64,000 nt of DNA from Hansfordia pulvinata (Eukaryota; Ascomycota; Sordariomycetes; Xylariales), in the NCBI GenBank assembly GCA_006538405.1, contig BJKQ01000012.1, forward strand, positions 1,027,001 to 1,091,000, given 5' to 3'. The position numbers and the translations under genes were made by a program. Below, in pieces: positions 33,832-46,187 of the stretch; the stretch's first letter is position 1, and every line of letters starts with the position of its first letter. Under the pieces are notes generated by a model. The model ran no database searches and had not been told where the DNA came from. It saw nothing but the letters and a program-made list of their open reading frames with translations.

Positions 33832-34875
33832 CTAGAAGTAGTACTTATCTAGGACCTCGTGCATCGCATCCAGGGCCCTCTGGGCGCTTCCGGCCACGGA
33901 CTCGATGCCGCGGGCGAAGGCCTCGCCCAGCGACTCGTCGGCGCCGAGGCCGAGGTCGAGGTCGAGCGCGCGGGCGGCCCCGAGCAGGTGGCGGACGACG
34001 TTCCGGGCGCCGAGGCGGCGGTTGTCGGCGGCCAGGGCGGCGGCGAACTGCTCGACGAGGGCGGGGCGGTCGGTCAGGGCGCCCGCGGGCAGGCTGGCGA
34101 CGACGCGCAGCAGCTCCTCGAGGTCGCGCGCCCGCAGGCTGGCGTCCCGCATGGAGCGGGCGAGGCGCTCCGAGGCGACGGCCTGGACCTGGGCGCGGTC
34201 GGCGAAGCCGCCGCCGCCGCTCGCGGGCTCGCTCTCCTGCTTCTGCTCTCCGCCGCCGTCGCCGCCGCCGTTGTTGTTGTCTTTGATGTCGGAAGGGGCG
34301 GCGGTGGGGAGAAGGAGGAGGACTGCCGGGTCGCGCAGGCTGGCGGCCTGGGCCTCGAGGGAGCGGGCGTGGTGGGCGCGGGTGCGGCCCGTCTCGCGGA
34401 TCAGCGCCTGGCTCAGGCTGTTGTTCCAGCTGGCCGCGCCGTCGCGTCCTCGGTGGGTGACGTCGTCGTCGCGGAAGCTGAAGTCGTCGAAGGCGTCGGC
34501 GCGGCACTCGGTGCACTTCTGGTGGTTGGGGCGGTCGCGGCGGTGGACGGGGCTGTTCTCCTTGTCATCGCCATCGCCATCGCCGCCGCCGCCGCCGCCG
34601 CCGCCAGCGGTGCTGCTAGTGGGAGCGCGAGCAGGAGCAGCCATGGTGATGCGGCGCACGAAGCCAATGCGCTCGCAGAACGGCTTCACGAGGCACAGCG
34701 GGTCGTCAGGCTTGCGGACCACGCCGTGCGAGGGCTGGACGTCGCCCGCGGCGTGGGCGGGCTCCGTCAGGGGCTGGAGCGGGATGTGGCCGTCCACGCG
34801 GCTCGCGGGGCGCGTCTTGGTCTCGACGTCGCTGTGGCCGCAGGGGTAGGTCACGTCGACGATGATGTGGCACAT
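33832..34875 (-). CDS. Unknown protein with N-terminal MCHIIVDVTYPCGH motif
   Basis: I cannot name this protein. From ATG at 34875 it has 347 residues; the frame is open further upstream, but only without an ATG. The N terminus MCHIIVDVTYPCGHSD resembles short Cys/His openings seen in other fungal hypothetical proteins. Two further Cys lie in HQKCTECRAD, so a zinc site is possible. In between is a poly-Gly/Asp run, and the C-terminal 200 residues are an Ala/Arg/Leu-rich, probably helical region (MRDASLRARDLEELLRVVAS, LVEQFAAALAADNRR). No signal peptide or membrane helix is seen. The opposite strand is also open because of the GC-rich codons. The Cys/His motif and start position favour this strand. 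Confidence 0.6.
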   Translation of the reverse strand: MCHIIVDVTYPCGHSDVETKTRPASRVDGHIPLQPLTEPAHAAGDVQPSHGVVRKPDDPLCLVKPFCERIGFVRRITMAAPARAPTSSTAGGGGGGGGDGDGDDKENSPVHRRDRPNHQKCTECRADAFDDFSFRDDDVTHRGRDGAASWNNSLSQALIRETGRTRAHHARSLEAQAASLRDPAVLLLLPTAAPSDIKDNNNGGGDGGGEQKQESEPASGGGGFADRAQVQAVASERLARSMRDASLRARDLEELLRVVASLPAGALTDRPALVEQFAAALAADNRRLGARNVVRHLLGAARALDLDLGLGADESLGEAFARGIESVAGSAQRALDAMHEVLDKYYF

Positions 34876-36038
34876 CTTGGGCTGTTTCCCGCCTAGCGGT
34901 CGGTTTTTTGTTCTGCTAGAGAGAGGGGCCACGAGAGAGACTTGTCAGCAAGGCTCGATGGATGAGAGGAAACGAGGCTTCGATTGACCGACTCTTGGAG
35001 AGGGAGTCTTCTCACCGGGAGTGTTTTTCTTGATGGAGTGATGACTGCCTAGTCGAAGCAGTGTGCCTGCTTGAGTTGAGGGTCGAGACTGATGATGGTT
35101 GATGAAGACCACTGATGGAATGGTGACGAGGTGATGGCTTCAAGTAGGAACCATGGAGGAAACTCGAAGTAAACGAAAAAAGAAGAGCCATGAGAGGAGG
35201 GGATGCATGGGGGGTATGGCACCTGCTGGCATGCCTTGGAAAATTCTGTCCCGCCGTCCACTGGGCAGCGCCATCATGGGCTGGACAAGGTGATCTGAAG
35301 TCGCCGGTGATGTCTGGACCAGTACATCTGGTACAGAACATATGGGTGTTCAAGAAGATCGTCCCAGAAATCTGAGATAAGCAAAGGCATGGTCACAAAG
35401 AAGCATCTATCGAGCCATGCATACATACAGACTGAGAAAGTCACAATCTTTCAGTTATAGCAGTACAGAGTGCTACTCATAGTTGCCATTCTTTCTAATA
35501 ATCACCACTGTACACAAGTTGATCGACCCTGGAACTAATTTGATAGCTTCCACAAGATACTGAACGGGAGGCATGCTCTCTCTTTGCTTTGCCTCTCAGG
35601 GGCCAACTCAACCTCATGAGGGTGACCAATAGCAGGTGGTACACAGAGCCCAGAGAGTACACATGCTTGGAGGTGTCTCGTGAATATGTACTGGTCCGTT
35701 CAGACTCCTGCAGTTATCCTGGTCTGGCCAGAGGAAACCATCAAGCTCAGCCGACATGTCCCCCCTTTTTCGTCTTTCGAGCCCGTGTCGGACTTAAGGC
35801 CTTAGGACGGGGTTAAACGGTGGCCGCTAGCTGAGCTGGGAAAGTGCCCAGTACACATTCAATTCTCGGCGGCACACATTTTGGCAGCCAAAGACCCCCT
35901 GCAAAGACGTACCCAGTACATTAGTCAACGCGATGCGCCCGACGTGTCAGCTGAGGAAAGACCAGGTGTGATTAAGCACCGAGGCACCACGAGAGCGATG
36001 CGTGCTTCGACCCTCCAGCTTCACATCCCATCGACACC
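34876..36038. other. intergenic, promoters of the unknown gene and BET1
   Basis: Divergent spacer of about 1.2 kb, with ordinary composition. No gene is supported. Confidence 0.45.
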
Positions 36039-36951
36039 ATGGCCAACAGGTAAGTGATCCGACCCGAACTCTTTACTGCGGCCTCGCCAGCCTACCCCAG
36101 TCTCCTCCGTTCTGGTCGTTGGCGCAGTCAGGACAGAAGAAAACGCCGGTAGCCGGACGCGCTGCCCCCAATCCCACCGCGCACACCCTCGCTGACACCA
36201 CCCACGAACCCGTCCAGGTTCTCGTCGCTGCACCAGCGCGACTCCCGAAGCGCCCTGTTCGAGGGCTACAACGGCGGCAGCGATGCGACCCAGCGGCGCC
36301 AGGTGAGCGCCAGCCCCAGCAGCATGGGCGGCGGCTACGGCTACGGCGGCAGCCACGGAGGCTACGGCGGCGGGGGCGGTCCGGGCGCGGGCGCCGACGG
36401 CAGGACCTTCCGGACGGCGACGCCGAACTCCAAGTCAGTCACATCTCTCCCTCCCCCCTTCAGCAGCAGGTTGATCGCTGGGCCGCGCATGGCTTGGCGG
36501 GGCTTCGCGGCAGGTGGCTGACCGGCTACGAAACAACTGCACAGGGGTCAGTACAGCGACGCCGTTCTCAACGAGCTCGAGAGCCAGAACGACGCGCAGG
36601 TCGAGGGTATAATGGGCAAGGTCAAGATCTTGAAGGAGGTGAGAAAACAAATCAAGCCCACGCAGAAGATGCGCCTGGGGAAGCGGAGGGACCGGGCCCT
36701 CGACGGATGAAAGCATCCCTTGCTGACCCTGGGGCTCCCCACAGATGACGCACGCCATCGGAGACGAGATCCGCGAATCGTCGGCGCTCGCCGAGAAGAT
36801 GAACGACACATTCGACTCGACGCGTGTCCGCCTCCGCGGCACCATGAACCGCATGATGGTCATGGCCGAGCGCACGGGCGTCGGCTGGAAGGTCTGGCTG
36901 GGCTTCTTCGCCGCCGTCATCTTCATCTTCATGTACGTCTGGCTGTTCTGA
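36039..36951 (+). CDS. BET1: SNARE protein Bet1
   Basis: Four exons (36039-36049, 36218-36433, 36545-36638, 36745-36951) encode 175 residues. Exon 1 codes for only MAN plus two bases. A Gly/Tyr/Ser-rich N terminus is followed by the Qc-SNARE helix (DAVLNELESQNDAQVEGIMG / KVKILKEMTHAIGDEIRES) with heptad spacing and a central Gln. A linker follows, then one C-terminal anchor (VWLGFFAAVIFIFMYVWLF) ending two bases before the stop. Bet1 works in ER-to-Golgi vesicle fusion with Sed5, Bos1 and Sec22. The tail-anchored layout and the position of the motif are clear. It is convergent with the Apc15-like gene. Confidence 0.9.
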
Positions 36952-37419
36952 ATCCACGGCGCCGGCCTGTGGCGGAGACGGTGAGCGAGAGGGGAAGACG
37001 AGACCAGCGGCTAGGCCCTGTCGGCCAGATACTTGGACATCAGCAACCCGAAAGAGAAAGTACAAACTCACAAACAAGGAAGTAAGGCATCAGTTCGTGC
37101 GGGCGTTGGGATATCAGCGGGCGATCTATGCACGGCTGTGCAGGGCGGCGACCCCCTTCGACGCCCTCAGTGTAAAAATTACATACAGGAACAGGCGACA
37201 CCACATACGGGAGAGAGGGGTGCATGGAATGACAAGTCTGTGGCGTTCAACTTTATGGCGCCTTCTTTTCGTCTAGCGGGTATCTAAGTATGGTGAAAAG
37301 CACGAGGTGACCAAAGCGATCAGGGAAACAAAGACCCCCACCGTGCTGGCGGTCGCCGCGAGCCAGCACGCAAAGGGTGGCCAGTCACACGCCGACGAAA
37401 ATATCACGGGATCGCCCGC
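36952..37419. other. 3' flanks of BET1 and the Apc15-like gene
   Basis: Spacer between convergent genes; nothing supported. Confidence 0.4.
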
Positions 37420-38690
37420 TCAGCTGCGGCGCCGACGGAATGGGTCGAGTGATGGCCTTCCCCCTATTTGGGGGCTACTGCCGAGGACACTGCTGCCCAT
37501 GTCACTGATGGCGAGACTGTGTCGCGTAACGTCGCTGCGTGCCAGACTGCCCCTAAATCTGGCGGCCTGCGGCGCGTGCACGGCGAAGCTCGTCTCGGCA
37601 TGGCCCCGGCTGCTCGCGAAAGTGGCCCGGCGGTCATGCCCGTCATCTTCATCGTCGTCGCTGCTCAGCTCAGCCTCGGTGTCCGTGTGCTCGTAGGCGC
37701 CTAGGCTGCCCGCCTCGGGGATATCGGCGTCCAAGTCTGCGTCCATGTCCATGTCCCCATCACCGGCGGCGTTGCCGCGGACCAGGTCCTCCTCGTCAAT
37801 CATCTGGGCCTGGTCCTCCTCATCCACCTCGTCCTCGGCCCCGTAGTAGACGGCGTTGTTGGCGCCAAGCGACCGAAAGGCAGCGTGGGTCTCGCGCATA
37901 CGCTGGGCCAGCAGACGCGCCTGCTCCTGGCTGGCTCTCTCCTGGGTGTTGTCGCGATCGTCATCGTTGGCATCTTCGTCGTCCTCGTCATTCTCGTCAT
38001 CGTCATCGTCATCATTATCCGAGCCGAGCCCAAAATCTGCAGACTCAGCCTCAGGAATGTCATCGTCTAGATCGCGACCGGCGCCGTCAAGCTGGACGTC
38101 ATCCATGGCGTCGCCGCCGCCCTCAGAGTCGGCCTCCGGGTCGCCGCCCTCCATGTCGTTGTTATCGTCAGGGCCGACGTCGCCGCCGCCGATATTATCA
38201 CCGGCGGCCTCGGCCTCGGCCAGCTCATGGGCCAGCTGCTGCTCACGGCGCACGGCCTCCTGGTGCTCCTCGATCTCGCGGCGCTCCTCGCGCAGCTGGT
38301 GTAGGGTCTTGGGGATGAGGGGGGGCTTGAGCCAGTTGGCGCCGAAATTGGTGACATTCTGGCGACGGCGCTCAAGGTTCTGCTCGTCGGCGCGCAGGCG
38401 GGCGAGAGGCGTTAGGTCGGCTAGATGGCGGGTGCGGCGGTGGTGATGCCCGCCGCCCCCGCCCGGCCCGGCATGGTTGAGGTCGTGGCCATGGCCGGAT
38501 CCGAGGTCGTGGGGGTGACCCGGGGCGAGCGGGCTGCGTGAGGGCGTGTACCACAGCGCATGGGACTGTGCATATGAGTAGAGGTCAACGAGGCGGCCCA
38601 ACAGGGGCTTAGGGAGGAGCTGAGGGCGTGCAGGCACGGGCAGGGCAAACGCACATCGCGGGGTGTCAAATCAGGGAGGACGGAGAGCAT
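37420..38690 (-). CDS. Apc15/Mnd2-like anaphase-promoting complex subunit
   Basis: Two exons on the - strand, 38690-38655 (12 codons) and 38565-37420, give 393 residues. The join restores MLSVLPDLTPRD/SHALWYTPSRSPLAP, the opening I know from fungal Apc15-type proteins. LARLRADEQNLERRRQNV and NFGANWLKPPLIPKTLHQLR follow, with a charged helix REERREIEEHQEAVRREQQL. Residues about 160-330 are very rich in Asp and Glu, and the tail is Ser/Arg-rich. Apc15 helps release the mitotic checkpoint complex from the APC/C; yeast Mnd2 restrains APC/C-Ama1 in meiosis. The conserved part is confined to the first 120 residues, so the acidic tail should not guide family searches. Confidence 0.7.
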
Positions 38691-41600
38691 CTTGCTCGCC
38701 GGGGTGTTGACGCTGATGGTGCAGGAGTGCGGGAGTGGCAAGAGATGGGTCAAGGAGCCTGCAATGGAGTCTAGTCGATCAACCACTGTCAGGCATATTG
38801 GTGATGGCCACGAGACCAAACTGACTTGGACTGTGTCGGGCGGTGCGGTCGGTGAAGACGGCCGAGCATGCCAGACAGCTTTGGATTGACGATGCGATTT
38901 GACGCGTCGGCGCTGACCTCTGGCGTCGAGATGCAAGGGTAGATCAGGTACTTGGCTAGCCTGTAGAGTTGATGCGCCATCTTTCGAGCGGGACTTGGCT
39001 GTCTTGGCTGTCGCCCCCGGTACTCTTTACGAGGCGGTACGAGACCGCTCTTGCCTCAGCCGCGCCGGTGAGGTTACGAAACGCTAGCACCTTCCTGGTG
39101 ATGCGGGGTGCGGGGTTCTGCGGCAAGTGCGAGCGAGTACCTTATTTGATTACCTTGAAATTGATTTTTTTCTCGTCACAGGCCTCAACGGTGCCTCAAC
39201 CCATACCCGAAATATCAGCCCCAATACGAGTACGCCCGGCGCTTCGCCATCACCAGTCTCGTCATGTCGATTTTACGTAGATTTTACGTTCGCAACACGG
39301 CGTCGGCGTGGCCTGGACTACACTATGAATAACCCATCACGTAAAACAGCGCACGATTGGGCCATTGCAGCCCCTGAGCACCGTCCATCTTGGCTAGAAG
39401 CAGCGGCCTTTCGTGCTGCATGACCAATCTCATCAGCGACGCGGAAAACACCATCACGGCACCTGATGTTGCAAATTCTGATGCTGTGCCGACCAGCTTC
39501 GAGCTCCTGCAAACTCGCCCCAAGTCCCGCCCGCCCGCGTCGTCGGCACAACCGGAGAGACAGACGCCCGGGCCATAGGCTTAGGCCAAGACGTTTTCCA
39601 ACACCGACACTGCGAATCCGCACGACGCACGCGCACAACACAGCAATTGCTGCATGTTCATCCCGGCCTAGCAGCTCTCCGCAGACCAGAAAAGCCGCTC
39701 GTCTATTCCTGGCGCGAGGCTGCGGGTGCTGCAGCATCCCAAGTTAGAGACGACCCGGCCTGGACGAGCACCCGTTTGGACGGGACACGGCAGGCAGTGT
39801 GAGGCGAGCATCGCCGCCGTTGCCACACCAGACGCGAGCGAGGCCAGTGATTTGCAATGGCAATCTCCCGAACGGCCATCTGTCAAGATGCTCATGGGCG
39901 GGCCTGCAGTGTGGCCGTCCCACATGGCCCGCGAACTTGGGCGCTGCCGACGTTGACAGCGGCTGCCATCACGTAACAGAAACAGGACCCTGAGGCGAAG
40001 AAGAGCCCCGACCCATGCGACGTGCCGCCCGGCTGGCTGTGCTGGCGTGACAGGCGCAGGCCAGGCTGACGAGGCCAGGCCAGGCACGCGCGCCCAATGG
40101 CGGCTGTCGGTGGGGCCGGGCTCGAGACAGGCGTAACAGGCACGCCGGGCTGGAGTCGAGTCCCAGGAAAACCTAACTAGTAGCCGGGGTGGACGTCCTG
40201 CGCAGGCCAAGGCCCGAGGCGCCCAAGATCTCTTGGAAGTCGGCTGCATCTCACCAACGTGTGGGGTGCTCGCGCTGGCTGCGCGCTACTGCAGCTGAAA
40301 TTTGCCCGCGACCCCCGGGCGTCGGGTGTTTTCGGAGCAGAGTGCAAATTCTCTCACGGCCTGACCAGTTCCAGTCGAGGGCGAGCAGTCATCATCAGTG
40401 CTCCAGTGCTGCATTCCAGAGACGCCTCCTCTCCTCTCCAGCTGGCCCCGCACGCGTGTCGGTTCATCTTCTCTTTCTCGGCCAGGTGGCACCGGAAAGC
40501 ATCCCGCCCACCCCGCGGCAAGCATTGCGAGGCCGGTCTCGGGAGGATGCTGGGCCTCAGGTCTTTCTGCTCTGTCTGAGACGCACACAGCTGCCGGGCT
40601 TGGCACACACCGCGAGCGCCGCGCTCGAACACATCGCCGCTCTCGAACAAACGTCGCCCGGACTCTTGCGCCGTACACCCACACTCACTCGTACCAGTGT
40701 CTTCGAGTCTGGCTGATGACTGATGAGAGAAGACTGCTACTGGTGAAGAAGGGACGCTATACTCGTAGCCTCAAGGCCGGGTCATCCCGTACTATCATTT
40801 CGATGCCCTCTCATTGGCCACGCACGCAACAGAGTTGGACTGGCAAGCAACCCACGCGGCAGATCGTACTGCTGTAGAATCGGCTTGGGCGCCGGGACCC
40901 CCCACCTTGTGGCTCTGATACACGACTCAGGCTGATGCAATCAACATTTCAACCTCGCGAGCACGCACCCTTGGCGGCGCCTTCGGTTGGTGCAAGATAA
41001 GGCTGTCATCCGGGCGGCGCTGTGATTGGCCGGCGGTAGTCGTTGGCGTTGGCAATTCTTTTGGCAAATTCGTTGCCATCCCGGGGCAGATTGTCTTCTC
41101 GAAGCCGGACGCCTGGGCCATCTCCAACGTCTCTGCGCGGTGCTCAATGCAACGCTGCTCTGGCTGGGCTTTTGATCTTCCATGTCCCCCGCCCCCATCC
41201 TTGTCGGCCTACCAACCGGCCAGCCAGTCCCACGGAAACTCACGACGATTATCCCTCCGCGCGCTTTAAGCGCAGGCGCACGTGAGGTGGCCTTGCCGGT
41301 GACATCAACGACCTTTCCGCCTCTCGGTTCCAGCAACATGGACGCCAGGCCGGGTGACGTCTGCGTGCAGACGAGGGACGGCTGATGCTCATGCGTTGGC
41401 CGCGCTGGCACGCGCCCCCTCCACGGAAAAATAAGTTCCATCGCTATAGGATACGAGTAGACGGGGGGCGGGGGGCGCTTGTGCGCAAGACCGAGTCGTA
41501 CGTGCGGCTACGAGTACACGTACGCTCGGAGCTTCTTGTTGGCCTCCCTCATCAGTGGGTGGAGGCTTTGCAACGTCTCCATACCTCAAAGCCCCGCGGA

Positions 41601-43802
41601 CCGCACTCGGACGGATCTCGCGAGGCCAGGCCACGCCGTGCCCCTTGGCCTTCTGCTCGCGCTGGTACTCGTACGACATGGGGACTGGGGTCCCTGGTAG
41701 CACGTTGGAGTATCAGATCTACGGAGTGACGACTGCCAGATCAGCCCGGCCGGGAAGCTGGGTTGGCTGGCTGCAAACGGACCGCGGCCGGTGCGCGAGC
41801 GACTTCGCAGGTAACCCCAAGGGTCCCCCGCGGTGGTATTGCATGAAGATCAAGCCTCGGATTTCCCCTGGGCGGCGCGGCCGGTGGGCTCGTCCGAGTG
41901 TTCACATGACGGGGGCGGTTCCTGCTGGTGCGCCCGCGTTTCGGCGATTCCCCCTCCATTGCCGGCGGCCCCCTTTGAGCTTGCTTGGCCGACACCACAC
42001 GGCAACTTGACTTGATCTGCACGGGAGAACCCCTCGTCCGGCCGGGGTTCTTTGGGGGTTTGGCCCGTCCCCTCGCGACCACTCTCCCCAACCAAGGAAA
42101 GCCGGCCTTTAGCTGGCGACATCGGCCGCTGTCGCCCGTTGGCTAACAATAAGCCCATGGAAATACACCTTGTCTGATTGGCCAGGCACACGACACGGGT
42201 CTGAGAAAAGCCCAAATCCTTGGCCCCCCCACCACCACCCAGCCGGGGAACTCCCCCACTTGCGGCAAGCAAGGGCTACCGTCTCTCTCTCTCTCTGCTG
42301 ATGAGCGTACGAGTACCTACTCGCATGTGCGGTACAAGCGAGACGCCGTGTCGCCGCCACTCTGGCCACTCATCACTGCGTGACCCCCTCTCGCGCCGCG
42401 CCTCCTACTCCCGCACATGCGCTGCACATAACTGCTTCACCTCATGCGGGACCCCCTGGCTGCATGCAGATGTTGGACGGGCGAGTCGTTCGAGTGGGGT
42501 TTGCCTGGAGGAGGGCTAGAATTTCCGCGCTCGCGTCCGGCTTCTTGCCCTATCCTACGCGGTCCCCGGCCTCGCTTGCGGCGCCTCGCGCAGACCTCTC
42601 CTCGCACGAGCACTCGACTTTTTGGGATCGACCTCGCCCACAAGTACACTTCCACAGGGCACACGGAATCCATGTACGTGTGGTGCGTGCCCGCACGAGA
42701 GGTACGAGTACTCATATGTACCTCGAGTACTGCTGTATGCATTTTCGCGCGGCCGTCCACGTGCTCCGGTCGTACGCCTGCAAAAAAAAAAAAAGGGTTG
42801 GTGGGCTTCCGAGCCTTCGAGTCGGTAAACTTCCCATTGGCAGCGGGGAATGGTTCGAGGGCAGTGCGGACGGTTGGTGAAACCGATGGAGTGCCGAGTA
42901 CGAGTATACGCCCCCGTTCATCCAGACCTTCTCCGGCGGCGGTCGCCCCGTCCCAAGTCCGATACATACGAGTAACCCAGCAATCTTCGAGAACCGCCCC
43001 TCAGGATTTATTTGTTCACGAATACTCGTACGGAGGAGGACTCTCTCGCCTTTGGCGGCCGTTCTCCCCTTGCCTGGGGCCCCACAGCAGCCGCGCAGAT
43101 CTCTGGAGCGTCACGCCCTTCTAGAGGGGGCGGGGGCAAGATGAGGCTGTCACGGGGTAGTCGAGTCGGGCGCAAGAAAAAAAGCCGGGAGAGAGGCAAG
43201 CGGAGGCATCAGGGCCAATCAGCCGCGAGCATTTTGTAAACCCCCGGGGGGTCCCCTCGACTCAGCAAGCATGGAGGGAGGGCTCTGTCTCTCCTCAGGC
43301 AAGCTTGCTCGCCCGAATCATTTCACCATAAAGACCCCCCACCTCGAGGGGCCGGCCCAGGTCACGTCACTGAGATGGCTAGCTGGCCGGCGTCAGCCAA
43401 TGGACGCCGCTGCTCAGCAGGGGCGTGCCTAATATTGTCGCGCTAAAAGGGGGGGTTCTTCGCTCATCCATCCTGGCCCGACTTTTTTTTTTTGCCCTCT
43501 CACGCTCTCCCACCATCTTCCCTGGCACGCACCAGGCTCTCGCAGCGCAGCAGCAGCGTTGCCCCGTGCGTCGCGCCTGCGTGTGGACTGCTGCTCCGTC
43601 TTCGGGCGGGCGTGAGCTGGCCGCCCCCTCCCCCACCACACCACGAGAGCCCGCGCAAAGTGGGCAGGGGGGGCATTGTTTGGAGTTTTCCATGTACGAG
43701 GCGGGATTGCCTGGAGGATGGATGGCTGGCCGGGGGGGCTGCGGGATGGGAATTGGATTCCCGCTCTGGCGGCCCGCCAGGTGGCCACCCTATCGCCAGA
43801 TG

Positions 43803-43860
43803 GCCGGTCTGCCTGCCTGCCGGCGTGCCTGCCTGCTTGCCTGCTTGCTTGCTTGCCTTC
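43803..43860. repeat. degenerate TGCC/TTGC tetranucleotide tract
   Basis: About 14 units of TGCC and TTGC with few interruptions, inside the gene desert. Confidence 0.75.
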
Positions 43861-44202
43861 ACTCCCTCCCGTCCCCTCCCACCCCTTCAATACATGTACC
43901 TTGGTAGACGGCTCCCGGGACCTAAGGTTGTAAGCCACAGAGGTGGATGCACGCGTACGGAGTAGGTACATGTAGGCAGTACGAGTACCTCCTGACGACG
44001 TCGTAGCACCCGCATGGTCCCTCCGCCAGACAGATGGGCGCTCCACCAGCCTTCGTCGCCGCATCGGACCACGGCTCCTGTGGACAAGCTCCCGTCGTCG
44101 GACTGTCGAGCTGCGCTCCGTACTCGTAGCAGCGTGACTTTTTGCCCCCAGCCAGCATTGGCGTACTGACACCGGCACGGTTACGGTCACCGGCCACCGG
44201 CT

Positions 44203-44217
44203 CCGGCTCTGCTTCTG

Positions 44218-44254
<37 letters not shown>

Positions 44255-44255
44255 A
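44203..44255. repeat. (CTGGCT)n hexanucleotide repeat
   Basis: Seven to eight units of CTGGCT or close variants. It is open in all frames on one strand and so creates false protein repeats. Confidence 0.85.
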
Positions 44256-46187
44256 CTGCCCTCCACCCCTCAGGCAATCCCGATCCCATAAAGCCAGCAC
44301 GTCGCCACACACCCCTCGCCTTTTTCGACTCTCTTTCTCTCTCTTGCCAGATCGAATTGTTCCCAAGATACCCATTTGAAAAACAAAAAATCATCCAGCC
44401 AAATACCCCGACCCTGCCTTGCCCAACGCCAAAGTGCAGCGTTGCCCACCCACTCCTGTAAGTACTCAACGTTTACTATTCTCCAGCCCCGCCCCGTGGA
44501 CCACCAGCAGAGCACCACCACCGCGACCCCGTCGAGTCGACTCTTCCCCCTCGGCTCAAGGAGCCCGAGACTTCAAGGCATCGATTGAGAAGGGTCCCGC
44601 CACGCTTGCACATGCCCTCCTGGACAATCGTGGACGACACATCCCTGGTCAGCTGTGGGAACGGCAGTATCGCGCCGAGGTCGCCGCCCGGAGAGATGAA
44701 GCTCGTGACAAACATTCGCCCCAAGCACCAGCAATCTTGCCTCGCAGCAGCACCCCCCCTTGGCGCAGTGGCACAACGAGACGCGCCCAGAGGCCACCTA
44801 CTCGGCCTCGACCGGACAGCCAAGCGCCCAACGCGGCCGCGAGCCAGCGAGACCAATGTCGAGTCTCGGGTTGGTTGTGGGCTGAACCGGAGGGGCAGAA
44901 CCAGGGTGAAGGATGGGCGGCCTTGGAGCCCATCCATCACCTTTAGCCGCATGGTCGCAAATGGAACTCCGCCAATTGGTCGAGACGTCTCCGCACGGGC
45001 TCCGAGTCCACTGACGGCCGATCCAACCTGACCTTACTCTCTTATGGACGGGACGTGGTCGGCTCCTGAAATATCTCAGCTGGACGCTGGCACAGCTCGG
45101 CTCCGGCGGCGATGGCGGCGGCAGCATGGCGATGGGCGCACGGCAACTGCAGCACAGCTGACCTGCGAACGATGGATGCATTGTGGGCAATTATCGAACC
45201 CCGAGTTTGCCCCTGCATCTGTTGTACGCTTGCGGCTGGACCTTGATCGGGAGCAATGGGCTTTTCTCTCTCGCTACCCTCGTCTAGGCGGGCAACTCCC
45301 TCAAGCAGCCGCCCTGCAGACCAAGCAGGCCTGCTAAGAAATGCCCTTTTTGCCGCCACGGACAGGAATCATGGAGAGCACTCGTACCTCCCTCCTGCCG
45401 CCTTGCGTGGGGGTCGTTACGCAGTCCACCCTCCTGCGCCGGACAACGAACGCCCCGGCGGGAGCTATGGAGATGGTTCCGGCCGCCAAGTGAGACTCTG
45501 CATTCCCTCCACAGATCGCATCAGCCTCGTCACCGGCCCCGGCGCACGCGCACCACCACCGCCGCCAAGGAACCCCCCAACCAGGCGCGCGCAATCGTCA
45601 GAAGCCAGAGACTGGACACAACCGGGACAGGCAACCGAAACGAGAACAAAAAAAAAAAAAACCCGAGAAACCAAATAAAGTCGACGGGGCGGAGCCGTGC
45701 CCTGGCCTAGTGCGTCACCCCGCATGGCCCAATTGCCTGATCCAGCCGCACCGGGCGCACCTGCCGTGCCATACTGCAGCCGCCGCTCCTGCCTCGACCA
45801 ATCCCGTCCCGCCTGATCGTCAGTCAGCGGCAGTCGCGATCGTCTCACCCCATTCGGCTTGCATCTGCACCGCGCCTTCTCTCTGTCTTGGACCCTCAGA
45901 GACACACGAAAAAGACATCATACCTGGAGCCTCGATTCTCCATCGTCGCATTGCACCACCTGCAGTCATCGCACATTTTTCCTTTCTGACTTCTCTTCGT
46001 GTCTGCATTGATCTCTCGCACTCACCCGCCACATTGTCGACGCCGGCTGCCATCCATCCATCAGATTGTCTTTCCGCAGCCCCGCCACTGACCTCTTCAT
46101 AGCCGCTCGGGCCGCGTACTCGCTGCTCTTCCCCCGCCTCCCAACAACCGACCCCCATCAACCGGGCTTTGATCACGCTCGCCTGAC

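Larger units (their letters stand above)
38691..46187. other. 7.5-kb gene desert
   Basis: I find no supported gene. Long open frames exist on both strands only because stops are rare in GC-rich DNA; they overlap one another and have composition without domains. The region holds 12 copies of TACGAGTA/TACTCGTA (39225, 40760, 41452, 41509, 41666, 42308, 42703, 42899, 42967, 43023, 43980, 44121), a TGCC/TTGC tract (about 43803-43860), a CTGGCT repeat (about 44203-44255) and A runs (42782-42794, 45648-45661). The last few hundred bases are the leader and promoter of GLT1. Confidence 0.6.

Noticed and set aside
33859..34896. 345-codon and 314-codon open frames on the + strand
   Set aside because: Ala/Val- or Ser/Arg-rich shadow translations of the - strand gene, caused by GC-rich codons.
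38789..38980. Upstream N-terminal exon for the Apc15-like gene
   Set aside because: The 63-codon frame does not join the conserved opening; MLSVLPDLTPRD at 38690 with one intron explains the start better.
43429..44469. 346-codon open frame with Ser-Gln repeats on the - strand
   Set aside because: The repeats come from the CTGGCT array and the rest has no motif; no start context or introns support it.
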